Positions 1-8,647 of a stretch of DNA of 64,000 nt are shown piece by piece. The stretch is from Herbidospora yilanensis. GTDB lineage: Bacteria > Actinomycetota > Actinomycetes > Streptosporangiales > Streptosporangiaceae. Every line of letters begins with the position of its first letter. Within the stretch, counting starts at the first letter, position 1. The position numbers were made by a program, and so were the translations under genes. The notes below the pieces were generated by a model. It worked only from the letters and a program-made list of their open reading frames with translations. It searched no databases and had not been told where the DNA came from. The stretch covers positions 212,841 to 276,840 of the forward strand of contig NZ_BBXE01000015.1 in assembly GCF_001570565.1 (NCBI RefSeq), read 5' to 3'.

Positions 1-126
1 CGACTTGAGTTTGCCCTTCGGGAACGACCAGTCGTCGTACTTGGGCCGGTGCACGACCGCGACCTCGGGGGAGGCCTCGTCGCCGCGCCAGATCACGGCG
101 CCGGCGGCGTGGATCACGTCGGTCAT
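1..126 (-). CDS. NUDIX hydrolase (MutT1-like), 5' part only
   Basis: The first 42 codons of a minus-strand gene whose remainder lies beyond base 1. The start ATG at 126 overlaps the stop of the polyphosphate kinase gene as ATGA, which implies translational coupling. The peptide reads [22 protein letters not shown] and then [11 protein letters not shown], the start of a NUDIX fold (a beta strand with AAGAV, then W-x-F-PKGK leading into the NUDIX box). In mycobacteria a MutT1-type 8-oxo-dGTP/diadenosine polyphosphate hydrolase lies directly beside ppk, so the family call is supported by both sequence and neighbour. The NUDIX box itself and any C-terminal phosphatase domain are outside the window, so substrate cannot be judged. 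Confidence 0.85.
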   Translation of the reverse strand, partial: MTDVIHAAGAVIWRGDEASPEVAVVHRPKYDDWSFPKGKLKS

Positions 127-2210
127 TTGCCGTCGTCCACGGTCCGCCAGCGTCGTGTGCCGATGAGGTGTTGTTGTAGATCGGCGCCGCCATTTTGGCG
201 AAGCCAACGGCCATCTGAGGTGAGCCACCATGTGTCCGTCCCGTCGGAGAACGCGCGGTCGAGCAGGTCGGCGATGTAGGACCGGTGTTGTGCTCCGGTC
301 ACCTTCACCAGGGCCTCCACCCTTCGGTCGAGGTTGCGTCGCATCAGGTCGGCGCTGCCGATCCACATCTCGGGCCGTCGTCCGCCGCCGAACTCGTAGA
401 TGCGGGAGTGCTCCAGGAAGCGCCCAAGAAGGCTTCTGACCCTGATCGTCTCGGACAAACCCGGTACGCCGGGCCGCAGCGTGCAGATGCCGCGCACCCA
501 CAGGTCGATCGGCACGCCCGCCTGCGAGGCGCGGTAGAGGGCGTCGATCACGGGTTCGTCGACGAGCGAGTTGGTCTTGATCCGGATCCGGGCCGCGCGG
601 CCCGCCTTGTGGTGGGCGATCTCCCGGTCGATGCGGGCCAGCAGGCCGTGCCGCAGCGAGTGGGGCGCCACCAGCAGCCGCCGGTAGGCCGAGTGGTTGG
701 AGTAGCCGGTGAGGTGGATGAACAGGTCGGTGACGTCCTCGCCGACGAGCGGGTCGGACGTCAGGAGGCCGAAGTCCTCGTACATGCGGGCGGTCTTCGG
801 GTTGTAGTTGCCGGTGCCGATGTGGCAGTAGCGGCGCAGTTCGCCGTTCTGTTCCTGGCGCACGACCAGGGCCAGCTTGCAGTGGGTCTTCAGGCCCAGC
901 ACGCCGTAGACGACGTGGCAGCCGGCCTTCTCCAGTTTCCTGGCCCACGAGATGTTGGCGTGCTCGTCGAACCTGGCCTTGATCTCGACGACCACGACGA
1001 CCTGCTTGCCCGCCTCGGCGGCGTCGATGAGGGCGTCCACGATCGGGGAGTTGCCGCTGGTCCGGTAGAGCGTCTGCTTGATCGCCAGCACCTGCGGGTC
1101 GGCCGCGGCGTGCTCGATGAACCGCTGCACGCTGGTGGAGAAGCTGTCGTAGGGGTGGTGCAGCAGGATGTCCTTCTCCCGCAGCATCGCGAAGATGTCG
1201 TCGTCGGCGTGGATCACCTCGGCCGGCACGAACGGCCGGTAGCTGAGCTCGCCCCGGTTGTGGGTGGGCCCGAGGTCGGCGATGGTGTGCAGCCCCGACA
1301 GGTCGAGCGGGCCGGGCACCCGGTAGATCTCGTGGTCCTGTACGCCCAGCTCCTCGACCAGCAGGTCGAGCACCTCGGGCGTGATCGTGTCCTCGACCTC
1401 GATGCGCACCGGCGAGCCGAACCGGCGACGGCGCAGTTCGCGTTCGAGGGCCTGCATCAGGTTCTCGGTGACGTCCTCGTCGACGTCGAGGTCCTCGTTG
1501 CGGGTGACCCGGAAGACGTGGTGCTGGACGATCTCCATGCCCTTGAAGAGCTGGCCGAGGTGGGCCGCGATGACGTCCTCAAGGGGTACGAACCGGTCTT
1601 TGGCCACCTTCACGAAGCGGGGGAGCTGCTGGGGCACCTTCACCCGTGCGAAGACCGTGTTGCCGTTGACGGGGTTGCGGACCGTGACCGCCAGGTTGAG
1701 CGACAACCCCGAGATGTTGGGAAACGGGTGGGCCGGGTCGACGGCCAGCGGCGTCAGCACCGGCCGGATGCGCTCCCGGAACAACTTCCGCATGACCGTG
1801 CGCTCGTCGCGCCCGAGGTCGGCCCAGCGGACGATCTCGATGCCCTCGGCCACCAGTTCGGGCACGATCGTCTTGTGGAACAGGGCCGAATGGCGCTGCA
1901 CCAGGACGTCGGCGATCCCGTTGATGCGCTCCAATTCGTCACTGGGCTTCAGCCCGCTCTGCGCTCTGAGCAGGAGTCCCGTTGCCATCCGCCGTTTCAG
2001 GCCCGCGACCCGCACCATGAAGAACTCGTCCAGGTTGCTCGCGAAGATCGCCAGGAACCGCACCCGTTCGAGCAGGGGAAGCTGGGCGTCCTCAGCGAGT
2101 TCGAGCACACGTTCGTTGAACTGGAGCCAGCTCTCCTCTCGGTTGAGGAATCGCTCATGAGGGAGGGGGAGTTCCTCCGGGGAGATGGGCACGGAAATTT
2201 CGGCGGACAT
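123..2210 (-). CDS. ppk: polyphosphate kinase 1
   Basis: Makes long-chain inorganic polyphosphate from ATP, reversibly. The 695-residue protein has the usual PPK1 length and layout: an N-terminal helical domain opening with [17 protein letters not shown], a head domain, and two phospholipase-D-like catalytic halves. His443 in GLKTHCKL corresponds to the histidine that is phosphorylated in E. coli PPK1, and His601 in [10 protein letters not shown] is the second essential histidine. The signature [20 protein letters not shown] follows at residue 461. The start ATG at 2210 has an AGGA-like ribosome site just upstream. The gene is co-transcribed with the overlapping NUDIX gene downstream. The exopolyphosphatase-type gene ppx is 36 kb away in the same window. 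Confidence 0.97.
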   Translation of the reverse strand: MSAEISVPISPEELPLPHERFLNREESWLQFNERVLELAEDAQLPLLERVRFLAIFASNLDEFFMVRVAGLKRRMATGLLLRAQSGLKPSDELERINGIADVLVQRHSALFHKTIVPELVAEGIEIVRWADLGRDERTVMRKLFRERIRPVLTPLAVDPAHPFPNISGLSLNLAVTVRNPVNGNTVFARVKVPQQLPRFVKVAKDRFVPLEDVIAAHLGQLFKGMEIVQHHVFRVTRNEDLDVDEDVTENLMQALERELRRRRFGSPVRIEVEDTITPEVLDLLVEELGVQDHEIYRVPGPLDLSGLHTIADLGPTHNRGELSYRPFVPAEVIHADDDIFAMLREKDILLHHPYDSFSTSVQRFIEHAAADPQVLAIKQTLYRTSGNSPIVDALIDAAEAGKQVVVVVEIKARFDEHANISWARKLEKAGCHVVYGVLGLKTHCKLALVVRQEQNGELRRYCHIGTGNYNPKTARMYEDFGLLTSDPLVGEDVTDLFIHLTGYSNHSAYRRLLVAPHSLRHGLLARIDREIAHHKAGRAARIRIKTNSLVDEPVIDALYRASQAGVPIDLWVRGICTLRPGVPGLSETIRVRSLLGRFLEHSRIYEFGGGRRPEMWIGSADLMRRNLDRRVEALVKVTGAQHRSYIADLLDRAFSDGTDTWWLTSDGRWLRQNGGADLQQHLIGTRRWRTVDDGK

Positions 2211-2273
2211 GTCCTGAATATGCCCGAGTTTGTTGAACGACGTGTTAACTTCCCCGCAACGAAATCGCCAGTC

Positions 2274-3119
2274 TCAGCCTTCACTCTCGCGGGCACGTGC
2301 TAGCTTCTCGTTCTCCCTCGCCTCGCGGGCGCGGATCTTCTCCTGCTCCCGCCGGAGCTTCTCGGCCTCCTTGGCCTCGCGCTCGCGCTGCTTCTCGGCC
2401 TCGCGCCAGAGCCTCTCCTGCTCCTTGCGCTGACGGCTGAGCTCTTTGGGATCGGTCAGCGGGCCGGCGGGCAGTGGGGGCGCCAGCACCAGCCCCCGGG
2501 AGGCGTTGGTCAGCGCCGGGGCCGCGTCGAGGTCGCTCAGCCCGTTCCAGCACAGGTTCACCAGGTGGGCGGCGACCGCCTCACGGCTGGGTTTGCGCAC
2601 GTCGAGCCACCACTGGCCGGTCAGTGCGACCATGCCGACGAGCATCTGGGCGTACATGGGGGCGGTCTTGGGGTCGTAGCCCCGGCCGGCGAACTCGTCG
2701 GCCAGCACGTCTTCCACCTGGCTGGCGATGTCGCTGATCAGGCTGGCGAAGGTGCCGGTGCCGGAGGCGGCGTGGGAGTCGCGGACCAGGATCCGGAAGC
2801 CCTCGCTGCTCTCCTCGATGTACTGGAGCAGCGCCAGGGCGGCCCGCTCCAGTTTCACTCGCGCGTGGGTGGCCGACAGGGCCTGCGTGACGAGGACGAG
2901 CAGGCGTTGCATCTCGCGGTCGATGACCACGGCGTAGATGCCTTCCTTGCCGCCGAAGTGCTCGTACACCACGGGCTTCGACACGCTGGCGTGTGCGGCG
3001 ATCTCCTCCACCGAAGTGCCGTCGAAGCCCTTCTCCGCGAAGAGGGAGCGACCGATCTGGATCAGCTGCTCGCGCCGTTCCGCGCCCGTCATTCGCCTGC
3101 GGGATCTGGATTCGGTCAC
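2274..3119 (-). CDS. TetR/AcrR-family regulator with charged C-terminal tail
   Basis: Predicted DNA-binding repressor. The N-terminal 60 residues form a TetR helix-turn-helix (ERREQLIQIGRSLFAEKGFD, then TSVEEIAAHASVSKPVVYEHFGGKE). A ligand domain follows to about residue 195. I chose the GTG at 3119 (first residues MTESRSRRR) because it begins next to the conserved domain; an in-frame ATG at 3170 would add 17 residues of unlikely sequence. The last 65 or so residues are almost entirely Arg, Glu, Lys and Ala (RQRKEQERLWREAEKQRERE and so on), a predicted single charged helix or coiled coil that ordinary TetR proteins lack. The gene follows the fatty-acid desaturase on the same strand with 66 bases between them, and the desaturase promoter holds palindromes suitable for a TetR dimer, so control of desaturation is the likely role. 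Confidence 0.88.
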   Translation of the reverse strand: MTESRSRRRMTGAERREQLIQIGRSLFAEKGFDGTSVEEIAAHASVSKPVVYEHFGGKEGIYAVVIDREMQRLLVLVTQALSATHARVKLERAALALLQYIEESSEGFRILVRDSHAASGTGTFASLISDIASQVEDVLADEFAGRGYDPKTAPMYAQMLVGMVALTGQWWLDVRKPSREAVAAHLVNLCWNGLSDLDAAPALTNASRGLVLAPPLPAGPLTDPKELSRQRKEQERLWREAEKQREREAKEAEKLRREQEKIRAREARENEKLARARESEG

Positions 3120-3185
3120 GGCACCATAATGGCGGGCCGTGAGAGTGACGGCACAAGCACGCCCTCGCACGGCCCTCGGTATGGG

Positions 3186-4130
3186 CTAGGCAATGCGCTT
3201 CGCCGCCAGTCGCTCTGGATTGGGCCACCGCACGTCATAGGCCCAGCCGAAGCGCTCGAAGATCTTGATCAGACCGGCGCTGAGATCGATCTGGCCCTTC
3301 AGCACGCCGTGCCGCGCGCAGGTGGGGTCGGAGTGGTGCAGGTTGTGCCACGACTCGCCGAACGAGGGCAGCGCCAGCCACCAGACGTTGCGCGACTTGT
3401 CGCGCGACTCGAAGGCCTCGTCGCCGAACACGTGGCAGATCGAGTTGATCGCCCAGGTGACGTGGTGGAGCAGGCCGATGCGGACCAGGGTGCCCCAGAA
3501 GAATGCCGTCGCGGCGCCCTGCCACGACCAGGTGATCAGGCCGCCGAGGACGCCCGGCAGCACCAGCGAGGTGATCGCCAGCACCGGGAACATCTTGTGG
3601 AACTTGACGATGTCCGGGTCTTTGACCAGGTCGGGGGCGTACTTCTCGCGGTTGGCGCGCTCGGCTTCGAACAACCAGCCCATGTGGGCGTACAGGAGGC
3701 CCTTGGTGACCGCCCAGAACGAGGTGCCGAAACGCCACGGCGAGTGCGGGTCGCCGTCCTTGTCGGAGAACTTGTGGTGCTTGCGGTGGGTGGCGACCCA
3801 GTCGAGGACCGACATCTCCAGCGACATGCTGCCCGCGACGCCCAGGGCGATCTTCAGCGGGCGCTTGGCCTTGAAGGAGCCGTGGGTGAAGTAGCGGTGC
3901 AGGCCCACCGTCACCCCGAGACCGGTGAACATGTAGAAGACGAACGCGATGGCGATGTCGACCCAGCTCAGCCAGCCCCAGGCCCAGGCCACCGGCACCG
4001 CGAGCGCCAGCGCCACCAGGGGCAGGCCCACCACCGCGCCGAAGGTGATGATCTCGGGGGTGGTCTTCCTCTCGGGATCCATGTCAGGTTTGGGCTGCTT
4101 GGGGCCCGGGCGCTCCGAGACTACGGTCAT
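3186..4130 (-). CDS. acyl-CoA (delta-9 type) fatty acid desaturase
   Basis: Integral-membrane di-iron desaturase that introduces a double bond into a saturated acyl chain, using electrons from a ferredoxin/oxidoreductase partner. The 314-residue protein has the three histidine clusters of the family: HRYFTH (78-83), HRKHH (115-119) and HNLHH (262-266), set among four hydrophobic membrane segments (about 27-50, 56-76, 183-203, 205-225). It resembles the stearoyl-CoA desaturase group that includes mycobacterial DesA3. The start ATG at 4130 is preceded by GAGG at good spacing. Upstream lie three dyad-symmetric elements (4163-4207), and the TetR gene follows downstream, so membrane-lipid homeostasis under TetR control is the probable context. 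Confidence 0.92.
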   Translation of the reverse strand: MTVVSERPGPKQPKPDMDPERKTTPEIITFGAVVGLPLVALALAVPVAWAWGWLSWVDIAIAFVFYMFTGLGVTVGLHRYFTHGSFKAKRPLKIALGVAGSMSLEMSVLDWVATHRKHHKFSDKDGDPHSPWRFGTSFWAVTKGLLYAHMGWLFEAERANREKYAPDLVKDPDIVKFHKMFPVLAITSLVLPGVLGGLITWSWQGAATAFFWGTLVRIGLLHHVTWAINSICHVFGDEAFESRDKSRNVWWLALPSFGESWHNLHHSDPTCARHGVLKGQIDLSAGLIKIFERFGWAYDVRWPNPERLAAKRIA

Positions 4131-4162
4131 GAAGTACCTCGCGATCTGTGATAAGTGGTCCG

Positions 4163-4207
4163 GTTACGCCACCGTAACCTACGCCATCGTAAGTTAGGAA
4201 GTCCTAA
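4163..4207 (-). promoter_or_regulatory. operator array upstream of the desaturase
   Basis: Three dyads stand side by side 33-77 bases upstream of the desaturase start. The first is GTTACG-CCAC-CGTAAC (4163-4178), a perfect 6-bp inverted repeat. The second is CTACG-CCAT-CGTAAG (4179-4193), an imperfect copy 15 bp further on. The third is TTAGGA-AG-TCCTAA (4194-4207), perfect but of different sequence. Two tandem copies of the TTACGCCAYCGTAA type fit a TetR dimer pair; the regulator gene is next to the desaturase. Binding is inferred. Confidence 0.6.
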
Positions 4208-4363
4208 GTCGAGAATGGGGAGAAGGTGTATCGTGGGCGGCCATCTCATGGCGCGAAACTGTCTTGCGGGAAAAGCCGCTGGTCTGCTATGGCGTGGCAC
4301 GTTCCGGAAGTGACGCTTAACCACCACCCTTTCCGTGGGTGTGCCCGGTAAGCTTGGTGGCGA

Positions 4364-4436
4364 TCCGGCGTTGGGTAATTGGCAGCCCGCCAACCTTTGG
4401 AGTTGGTTTGTCCTGGTTCGAGTCCAGGCGCCGGAA
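4364..4436 (+). tRNA. tRNA-Gln (anticodon TTG)
   Basis: A complete cloverleaf: acceptor TCCGGCG pairs with CGCCGGA, the D arm is GGGTAATTGGCAGCCC, the anticodon stem CCAAC/GTTGG encloses the loop CTTTGGA with anticodon TTG, and the T arm is CCTGG-TTCGAGT-CCAGG. The discriminator A at 4436 is followed by an encoded CCA (4437-4439). It lies between the desaturase promoter and glmU. Confidence 0.95.
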
Positions 4437-4534
4437 CCAAATCGGGTCTCAGGTAAGCTCACGTTGTCGAGCGGGTGACCGTGCGGCATCCGTCAGCTGA
4501 CCGTTTCGTTCGCGGATCCGAGGGAGCTCCCACA

Positions 4535-5968
4535 GTGAGTGCGCCGCGCCCGGCCGCCGTCATCGTCCTCGCCGCCGGCGAGGGCACCCGGATGAAGTCG
4601 GCCACACCCAAGGTCCTCCACGAGGTCTGCGGCCGCACACTCGTCGGCCACATGCTCCACGCCTCTCGGGAACTCGACCCCGAGCGCCTGATCGTTGTGG
4701 TCGGACACGCCCGGGAGCAGGTCCAGGGCCATCTGTCCTCGGTGTTCCCCGGGGTCGTCCCGGTCGTACAGGAACAGCAGAACGGCACCGGCCACGCCGT
4801 GCGGGTGGTTCTCGAGAACGTCGGCGTGATCGACGGAACGGTCCTGGTCGTGTACGGCGACACGCCCCTCCTGCGCGGCTCCACGCTGGCCGGGCTGCTG
4901 GAGCGGCACGCGGCCGACGGCAACGCCGTCACCGTGCTCACCGCCCACGTGCCCGACCCGACGGGATACGGCCGCATCGTCCGCGGCGACGACGGCGCGG
5001 TCCTCGCGATCGTCGAGCACAAGGACGCCACGCCCGAGCAGCTCGCCATCGACGAGATGAACTCCGGCGTCTACGCCTTCGACGGCGCCCTCCTGGCAGA
5101 TGCCGTCAAGCGCGTGTCGACCGCCAACTCCCAGGGCGAGGAATACCTCACCGACGTGTTGTCGATCCTCCGCGAGGAGGGCCACCGCGTCGGCGCCCAC
5201 GTCGCCGCCGACCACGTCGAGGTCGAGGGCGTCAACAACAAGGCCCAGCTCGCGTTCGTCCGGCGGGTGCTCAACGACCGCATCCTCCACGAACACATGA
5301 TCAACGGCGTGACGATCGTCGATCCGGCCTCGACCTGGGTCGACGCCGACGTCACGCTGGAGGCCGACGCCGTGATCCACCCCGGCACCCAGCTCCACGG
5401 ATCTTCCTCCGTGGGCGCCGGCGCCGAGGTCGGCCCGGCCACCACCCTGACCGACACCGTCGTCGGCGCGGACGCCGTGGTCCGCAACGCCGTCTGCGAC
5501 TCGGCCGAGATCGGCCCCGGAGCGTCGGTGGGCCCCTTCGCCTACCTGCGCCCCGGCACGCGGCTGGGCGCGAAGGGCAAGATCGGAACCTATGTCGAGA
5601 CCAAGAACGCGGTCATCGGCACCGGCTCCAAGGTGCCCCACCTCACCTACGTCGGCGACGCGACGATCGGCGAGGGCGCCAACATCGGCGCCGCGACCGT
5701 CTTCGTCAACTACGACGGAGTCGACAAGCACCACACCACCGTGGGCGACCACGCCCGCGTGGGCAGCGACACCATGCTCGTCGCGCCGCTGACGATCGGC
5801 GACGGCGCCTACACGGCCGCCGGCTCGGTGATCGTCAACGACGTTCCCCCCGGCGCGATGGCCGTGGCACGCGGCCGCCAGCGCAACGTCGAGGGCTGGG
5901 TGATCCGCCGCAGGTCCGGCAGCAAGTCGGCCGAGGCGGCCCAGCGGGCCCTCGAAGAAGGTTCATAA
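4535..5968 (+). CDS. glmU: bifunctional UDP-N-acetylglucosamine pyrophosphorylase / glucosamine-1-phosphate N-acetyltransferase
   Basis: Cytoplasmic enzyme that acetylates glucosamine-1-phosphate and couples the product to UTP, giving UDP-GlcNAc for peptidoglycan. The N-terminal nucleotidyltransferase half carries the LAAGEGTRMKSATPK signature near residue 12, and the C-terminal half is a left-handed beta-helix of hexapeptide repeats with the GKIGTYVETKNAVIG and YVGDATIGEGANIGAATVFVNYDG active-site region. GTG at 4535 is preferred because GAGGGAG lies just upstream and homologues begin there; an upstream ATG at 4475 would add 20 unconserved residues. The length of 477 aa is normal. prs follows 65 bases downstream, a conserved actinobacterial pair. 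Confidence 0.96.
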   Translation: MSAPRPAAVIVLAAGEGTRMKSATPKVLHEVCGRTLVGHMLHASRELDPERLIVVVGHAREQVQGHLSSVFPGVVPVVQEQQNGTGHAVRVVLENVGVIDGTVLVVYGDTPLLRGSTLAGLLERHAADGNAVTVLTAHVPDPTGYGRIVRGDDGAVLAIVEHKDATPEQLAIDEMNSGVYAFDGALLADAVKRVSTANSQGEEYLTDVLSILREEGHRVGAHVAADHVEVEGVNNKAQLAFVRRVLNDRILHEHMINGVTIVDPASTWVDADVTLEADAVIHPGTQLHGSSSVGAGAEVGPATTLTDTVVGADAVVRNAVCDSAEIGPGASVGPFAYLRPGTRLGAKGKIGTYVETKNAVIGTGSKVPHLTYVGDATIGEGANIGAATVFVNYDGVDKHHTTVGDHARVGSDTMLVAPLTIGDGAYTAAGSVIVNDVPPGAMAVARGRQRNVEGWVIRRRSGSKSAEAAQRALEEGS

Positions 5969-5978
5969 CAGTTCAAGG

Positions 5979-5994
5979 CGCGGGTAGACCCGCG
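5979..5994 (+). terminator. small hairpin between glmU and prs
   Basis: CGCGGGT-AG-ACCCGCG is a perfect inverted repeat but its short centre leaves only about six usable pairs, and no T run follows. It may be an attenuator or mRNA-stabilising hairpin, because the two genes are usually co-transcribed. Confidence 0.35.
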
Positions 5995-6033
5995 TATCAC
6001 TCGGTTTCCCCGGGGCCAGGAGGAGCAAGTCGC

Positions 6034-7011
6034 ATGAGCGGGATCCAGACCATGGGCCAGAAGAACCTGATGTTCTTCTCGGGCCGGGCATACCCACAGC
6101 TTGCCGAGGAGGTCGCGCGCAACCTGGGGGTGGAGATCACCCCGACCTCCCTGCGTGACTTCGCCAACGGAGAGATCTACGTCCGCTACCTCGAATCGGT
6201 CCGGGGCTGCGACGCGTTCGTGATCCAGAGCCACACGGCTCCGATCAACCAGTGGATCATGGAACAACTGATCATGGTGGACGCGCTGAAGCGGGCGTCG
6301 GCCAAACGCGTGACCGTCATCATGCCCTTCTTCGGGTACGCCCGTCAGGACAAGAAGGGCCGCGGCCGCGAACCCATCACCGCGCGCCTGATGGCCGACC
6401 TGTTCAAGCAGGCCGGGGCCGACCGGCTCATGTCGATCGACCTGCACACGTCGCAGATCCAGGGCTTCTTCGACGGCCCGGTCGACCACCTGTTCGCCAT
6501 GCCGATCCTGATCGACTACCTGCGCGACAAGATCGACCCCGCCACCACGACGATCGTCTCGCCTGACACCGGGCGGGTGCGCCTGGCCGAACGGTGGTCC
6601 GACGCCCTGGGCACGCCGGTGGCCTTCATCCACAAGCGGCGGGACCTGGACGTGGCGAACCAGGTGAAGGTGAACGAGGTCGTGGGCAAGGTGCGCGGAC
6701 GCACCTGCGTGCTGATCGACGACATGATCGACACGGGTGGGTCCATTTGCAAGGCGGCCGACGCGCTCTACGACCACGGGGCGACCAACGTGATCGTGGC
6801 GGCGACGCACGCCGTCTTCTCCGATCCGGCCGTCGACCGGTTGAAGAACTCGGCGATCTCCGAGGTCATCGTGACGAACACGCTGCCTATCTCGGAGGAG
6901 CAGCGCTTCGACAAGCTGACGGTGTTGTCGATCGCCCCGCTGATCGCGAGGGCCATCACCGAGGTCTTCACGGACGGTTCGGTGACAAGCCTGTTCGAAG
7001 GCGATTCGTAG
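6034..7011 (+). CDS. prs: ribose-phosphate pyrophosphokinase (PRPP synthetase)
   Basis: Transfers pyrophosphate from ATP to ribose-5-phosphate, making PRPP for purines, pyrimidines, histidine, tryptophan and, in actinobacteria, decaprenyl-phosphoribose. The 325-residue class I enzyme shows FSGRAYPQLAEEVARNLG at the N-terminus, the flexible-loop region FGYARQDKKGRGREPITARL, the metal-binding histidine in SIDLHTSQIQGFF, and the PRPP-binding loop VLIDDMIDTGGS. ATG at 6034 follows a strong AGGAGGAG site. The 14 bases after the stop lead straight into a 107-bp foldback repeat (7025-7131) that probably ends the glmU-prs transcript. Confidence 0.97.
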   Translation: MSGIQTMGQKNLMFFSGRAYPQLAEEVARNLGVEITPTSLRDFANGEIYVRYLESVRGCDAFVIQSHTAPINQWIMEQLIMVDALKRASAKRVTVIMPFFGYARQDKKGRGREPITARLMADLFKQAGADRLMSIDLHTSQIQGFFDGPVDHLFAMPILIDYLRDKIDPATTTIVSPDTGRVRLAERWSDALGTPVAFIHKRRDLDVANQVKVNEVVGKVRGRTCVLIDDMIDTGGSICKAADALYDHGATNVIVAATHAVFSDPAVDRLKNSAISEVIVTNTLPISEEQRFDKLTVLSIAPLIARAITEVFTDGSVTSLFEGDS

Positions 7012-7024
7012 TTCGATTTGCGTG

Positions 7025-7131
7025 TGCTCCGCACACGCGGCCCGAGCGCTTTGATCCGGCGTCTTCCCTCCTCCGCTCTGGTCGCTGCGCTCCCGGCGCT
7101 CCGTCAGTCCAGACGCCGGCGCGCTCGGGCA
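7025..7131 (+). repeat. 107-bp foldback repeat, copy A
   Basis: Copy A differs at only two positions from an inverted copy at 11278-11384. It begins inside a small hairpin (CGTGTGC-TCC-GCACACG, 7021-7037), then has terminal inverted repeats GCCCGAGCGC ... GCGCTCGGGC and inner arms CCGGCGTCT ... AGACGCCGG around a CTCCGCTCTGGTCGCTGCGC core. It starts 14 bases after the prs stop. Similarity, weaker, continues to about 7166. It may be a MITE-like element or a structured 3' element. Confidence 0.85.
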
Positions 7132-7150
7132 AGGCATGACTAGACGTGGT

Positions 7151-7213
7151 TAGCCCGTCTGGCGTGGCTATGAGCGCGTCTGGCGTGGTTATCAGGGTGT
7201 CTGGCGTTTATCG
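7151..7213 (+). repeat. three 21-bp tandem repeats
   Basis: The octamer GTCTGGCG recurs at 7157, 7178 and 7199, exactly 21 bp apart, within units of the type gcGTCTGGCGtggytat. The array abuts foldback copy A; copy B is followed by a single GTCTGGCG. It fills most of the gene-free stretch 7012-7357, where I see no other coding or RNA feature. Confidence 0.7.
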
Positions 7214-7357
7214 GCGCGTTTTCGTGGCTGGCGGCGGGTTTGGATGGGCCGGGGGTCTCGGAGGTTGCACTAAGCTGGAATGAGTGCCTGTAACGCCTTC
7301 CGCTAGGGCGGGTGAGGGGTGGCGCTACATCCGAATCGAGATCCCTAGGAGATCGTC

Positions 7358-7990
7358 GTGTCCGAAGTCAAGATCGCTTCCGAGCTGCGTGACCAGTTCG
7401 GCAAGGGCGCCGCTCGTAAGATCCGCCGCGCCAACCAGGTGCCCGTCGTCCTCTACGGGCACGGGACCGAGCCGCGTCACCTCACGATGCCCGGGCACGA
7501 CCTGCTCCTCGCGCTCCGCACGCCCAACGTTCTCATCCGCATCGAGGGCGCGGTCAACGAGCTCGCTCTGCCCAAGGGTGTGCAGCGTGACCCGATCAAG
7601 GGTTTCCTGGAGCACGTCGACCTGATCCTGGTTCGCCGGGGCGAGAAGGTCACCATCGAGATGCCGGTCACCGTCACCGGTGACGTCGTCAACGGCGCCA
7701 TCCTCGACCAGCAGCTCGTGCAGATCTCGGTCGAGGCCGAGGCCACCAGCCTGCCGAGCGGCGTCGAGATCGACGTCGACGGCAAGGACGTCGGCTTCAC
7801 CGTCAACGCCGGTGACCTCGACCTGCCGAAGGGCACCACCCTCGCGGTCGAGCCCGACACGCTGGTGCTCCACGTCATCGCCGCGCCGACGGCCGAGCTG
7901 CCCGAAGAGGGCGAGGCCGCCGAGGCTCCCGCCGCCGAGGCCGCCGAAGAGGCCGCCGAGGGCGAGCCGGCCGCTGCCGCCGCCGAGTAA
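7358..7990 (+). CDS. rplY: 50S ribosomal protein L25 / general stress protein Ctc
   Basis: Binds 5S rRNA in the large ribosomal subunit. The 210-residue protein is the long Ctc form: the N-terminal L25 beta-barrel (EVKIASELRDQFGKGAARKI through about residue 90), a C-terminal TL5-like domain (about 95-180), and an acidic Ala/Glu tail rich in EEGEAAEAPAAEAAEEAAEG. GTG at 7358 follows AGGAGA at good spacing. The order glmU-prs-rplY-pth is widely conserved in actinobacteria. A 15-bp hairpin separates it from pth. Confidence 0.95.
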   Translation: MSEVKIASELRDQFGKGAARKIRRANQVPVVLYGHGTEPRHLTMPGHDLLLALRTPNVLIRIEGAVNELALPKGVQRDPIKGFLEHVDLILVRRGEKVTIEMPVTVTGDVVNGAILDQQLVQISVEAEATSLPSGVEIDVDGKDVGFTVNAGDLDLPKGTTLAVEPDTLVLHVIAAPTAELPEEGEAAEAPAAEAAEEAAEGEPAAAAAE

Positions 7991-8001
7991 GGCGTTTCTG
8001 T

Positions 8002-8036
8002 AAGGTCCCCCACAGGGAGATCCTGTGGGGGACCTT
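8002..8036 (+). terminator. strong hairpin after rplY
   Basis: AAGGTCCCCCACAGG and CCTGTGGGGGACCTT form a perfect 15-bp stem with the loop GAGAT. Only two T follow, and the pth ribosome site lies eight bases beyond, so it could be a partial terminator or processing site between rplY and pth. Confidence 0.8.
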
Positions 8037-8056
8037 TCCGTGTGAGGAGACATGCA

Positions 8057-8647
8057 GTGGACCGCTGGCTGATCGCCGGGCTGGGCAATCCCGGGCCCGA
8101 GTACGCCGGGAACCGGCACAACGCGGGCTTCATGGTGGCCGACGAGCTGGCCGCGCGGGTCGGCGGGCGGTTCAAGGCCCACCGGTCGCGCGCGGAGGTG
8201 CTCGAAGGGCGGCTGGCGGGGATGCCGGTGGTGCTGGCGAAGCCCATGACGTACATGAATCTTTCCGGCGGGCCGGTGAAGGCGCTCGCCGACTTCTACA
8301 AGACCGGGCTGAACCTCATCGTCGTCCACGACGAGCTCGACGTGCCCTACGGCGCGCTGCGCGCCAAGAAGGGCGGCGGCGACAACGGGCACAACGGGCT
8401 GAAGTCGATCACGAAGGCGATGACCGCCGAATATCTGCGGTTGCGGTTCGGGATCGGGCGGCCTCCGGGGCGCATGGACACGGCCGTCTACGTGCTGAAG
8501 GACTTCGCGACCGCCGAGCGCAAGGACCTGCCGTTCCTGGTCGACCGGGCGGCCGACATGGTCGAGTCGCTGATGGTCAACGGGCTGGAGCCGACGCAGA
8601 ACAAGTTCCACGCCGCCGACCTCAACCCGGTCAAGCCGCCGCGCTAG
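8057..8647 (+). CDS. pth: peptidyl-tRNA hydrolase
   Basis: Releases tRNA from peptidyl-tRNA that has dropped off the ribosome. The protein shows the Pth signature: [20 protein letters not shown] with the conserved Asn and catalytic His, [33 protein letters not shown] with the catalytic Asp region, and [11 protein letters not shown] at 8057 is chosen because GAGGAGA (8044-8050) lies at ideal spacing and the peptide then starts [13 protein letters not shown]; an in-frame GTG at 8042 would overlap that ribosome site. The length of 196 aa is typical. Its 3' end overlaps the convergent LysR gene by 17 bases. Confidence 0.96.
   Translation: MDRWLIAGLGNPGPEYAGNRHNAGFMVADELAARVGGRFKAHRSRAEVLEGRLAGMPVVLAKPMTYMNLSGGPVKALADFYKTGLNLIVVHDELDVPYGALRAKKGGGDNGHNGLKSITKAMTAEYLRLRFGIGRPPGRMDTAVYVLKDFATAERKDLPFLVDRAADMVESLMVNGLEPTQNKFHAADLNPVKPPR

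Noticed and set aside
2211..2273. Possible PHO-box-like GTTCAACAAAC before ppk
   Set aside because: Only one weak copy; the known box needs two 11-bp repeats. Not enough to report.
285..2303. A long plus-strand frame opposite ppk
   Set aside because: Shadow of ppk; low-complexity peptide, no ribosome site, no family features.
4127..4489. Minus-strand frames between the desaturase and glmU
   Set aside because: They run antisense through tRNA-Gln and the desaturase operator region and have no recognisable content.
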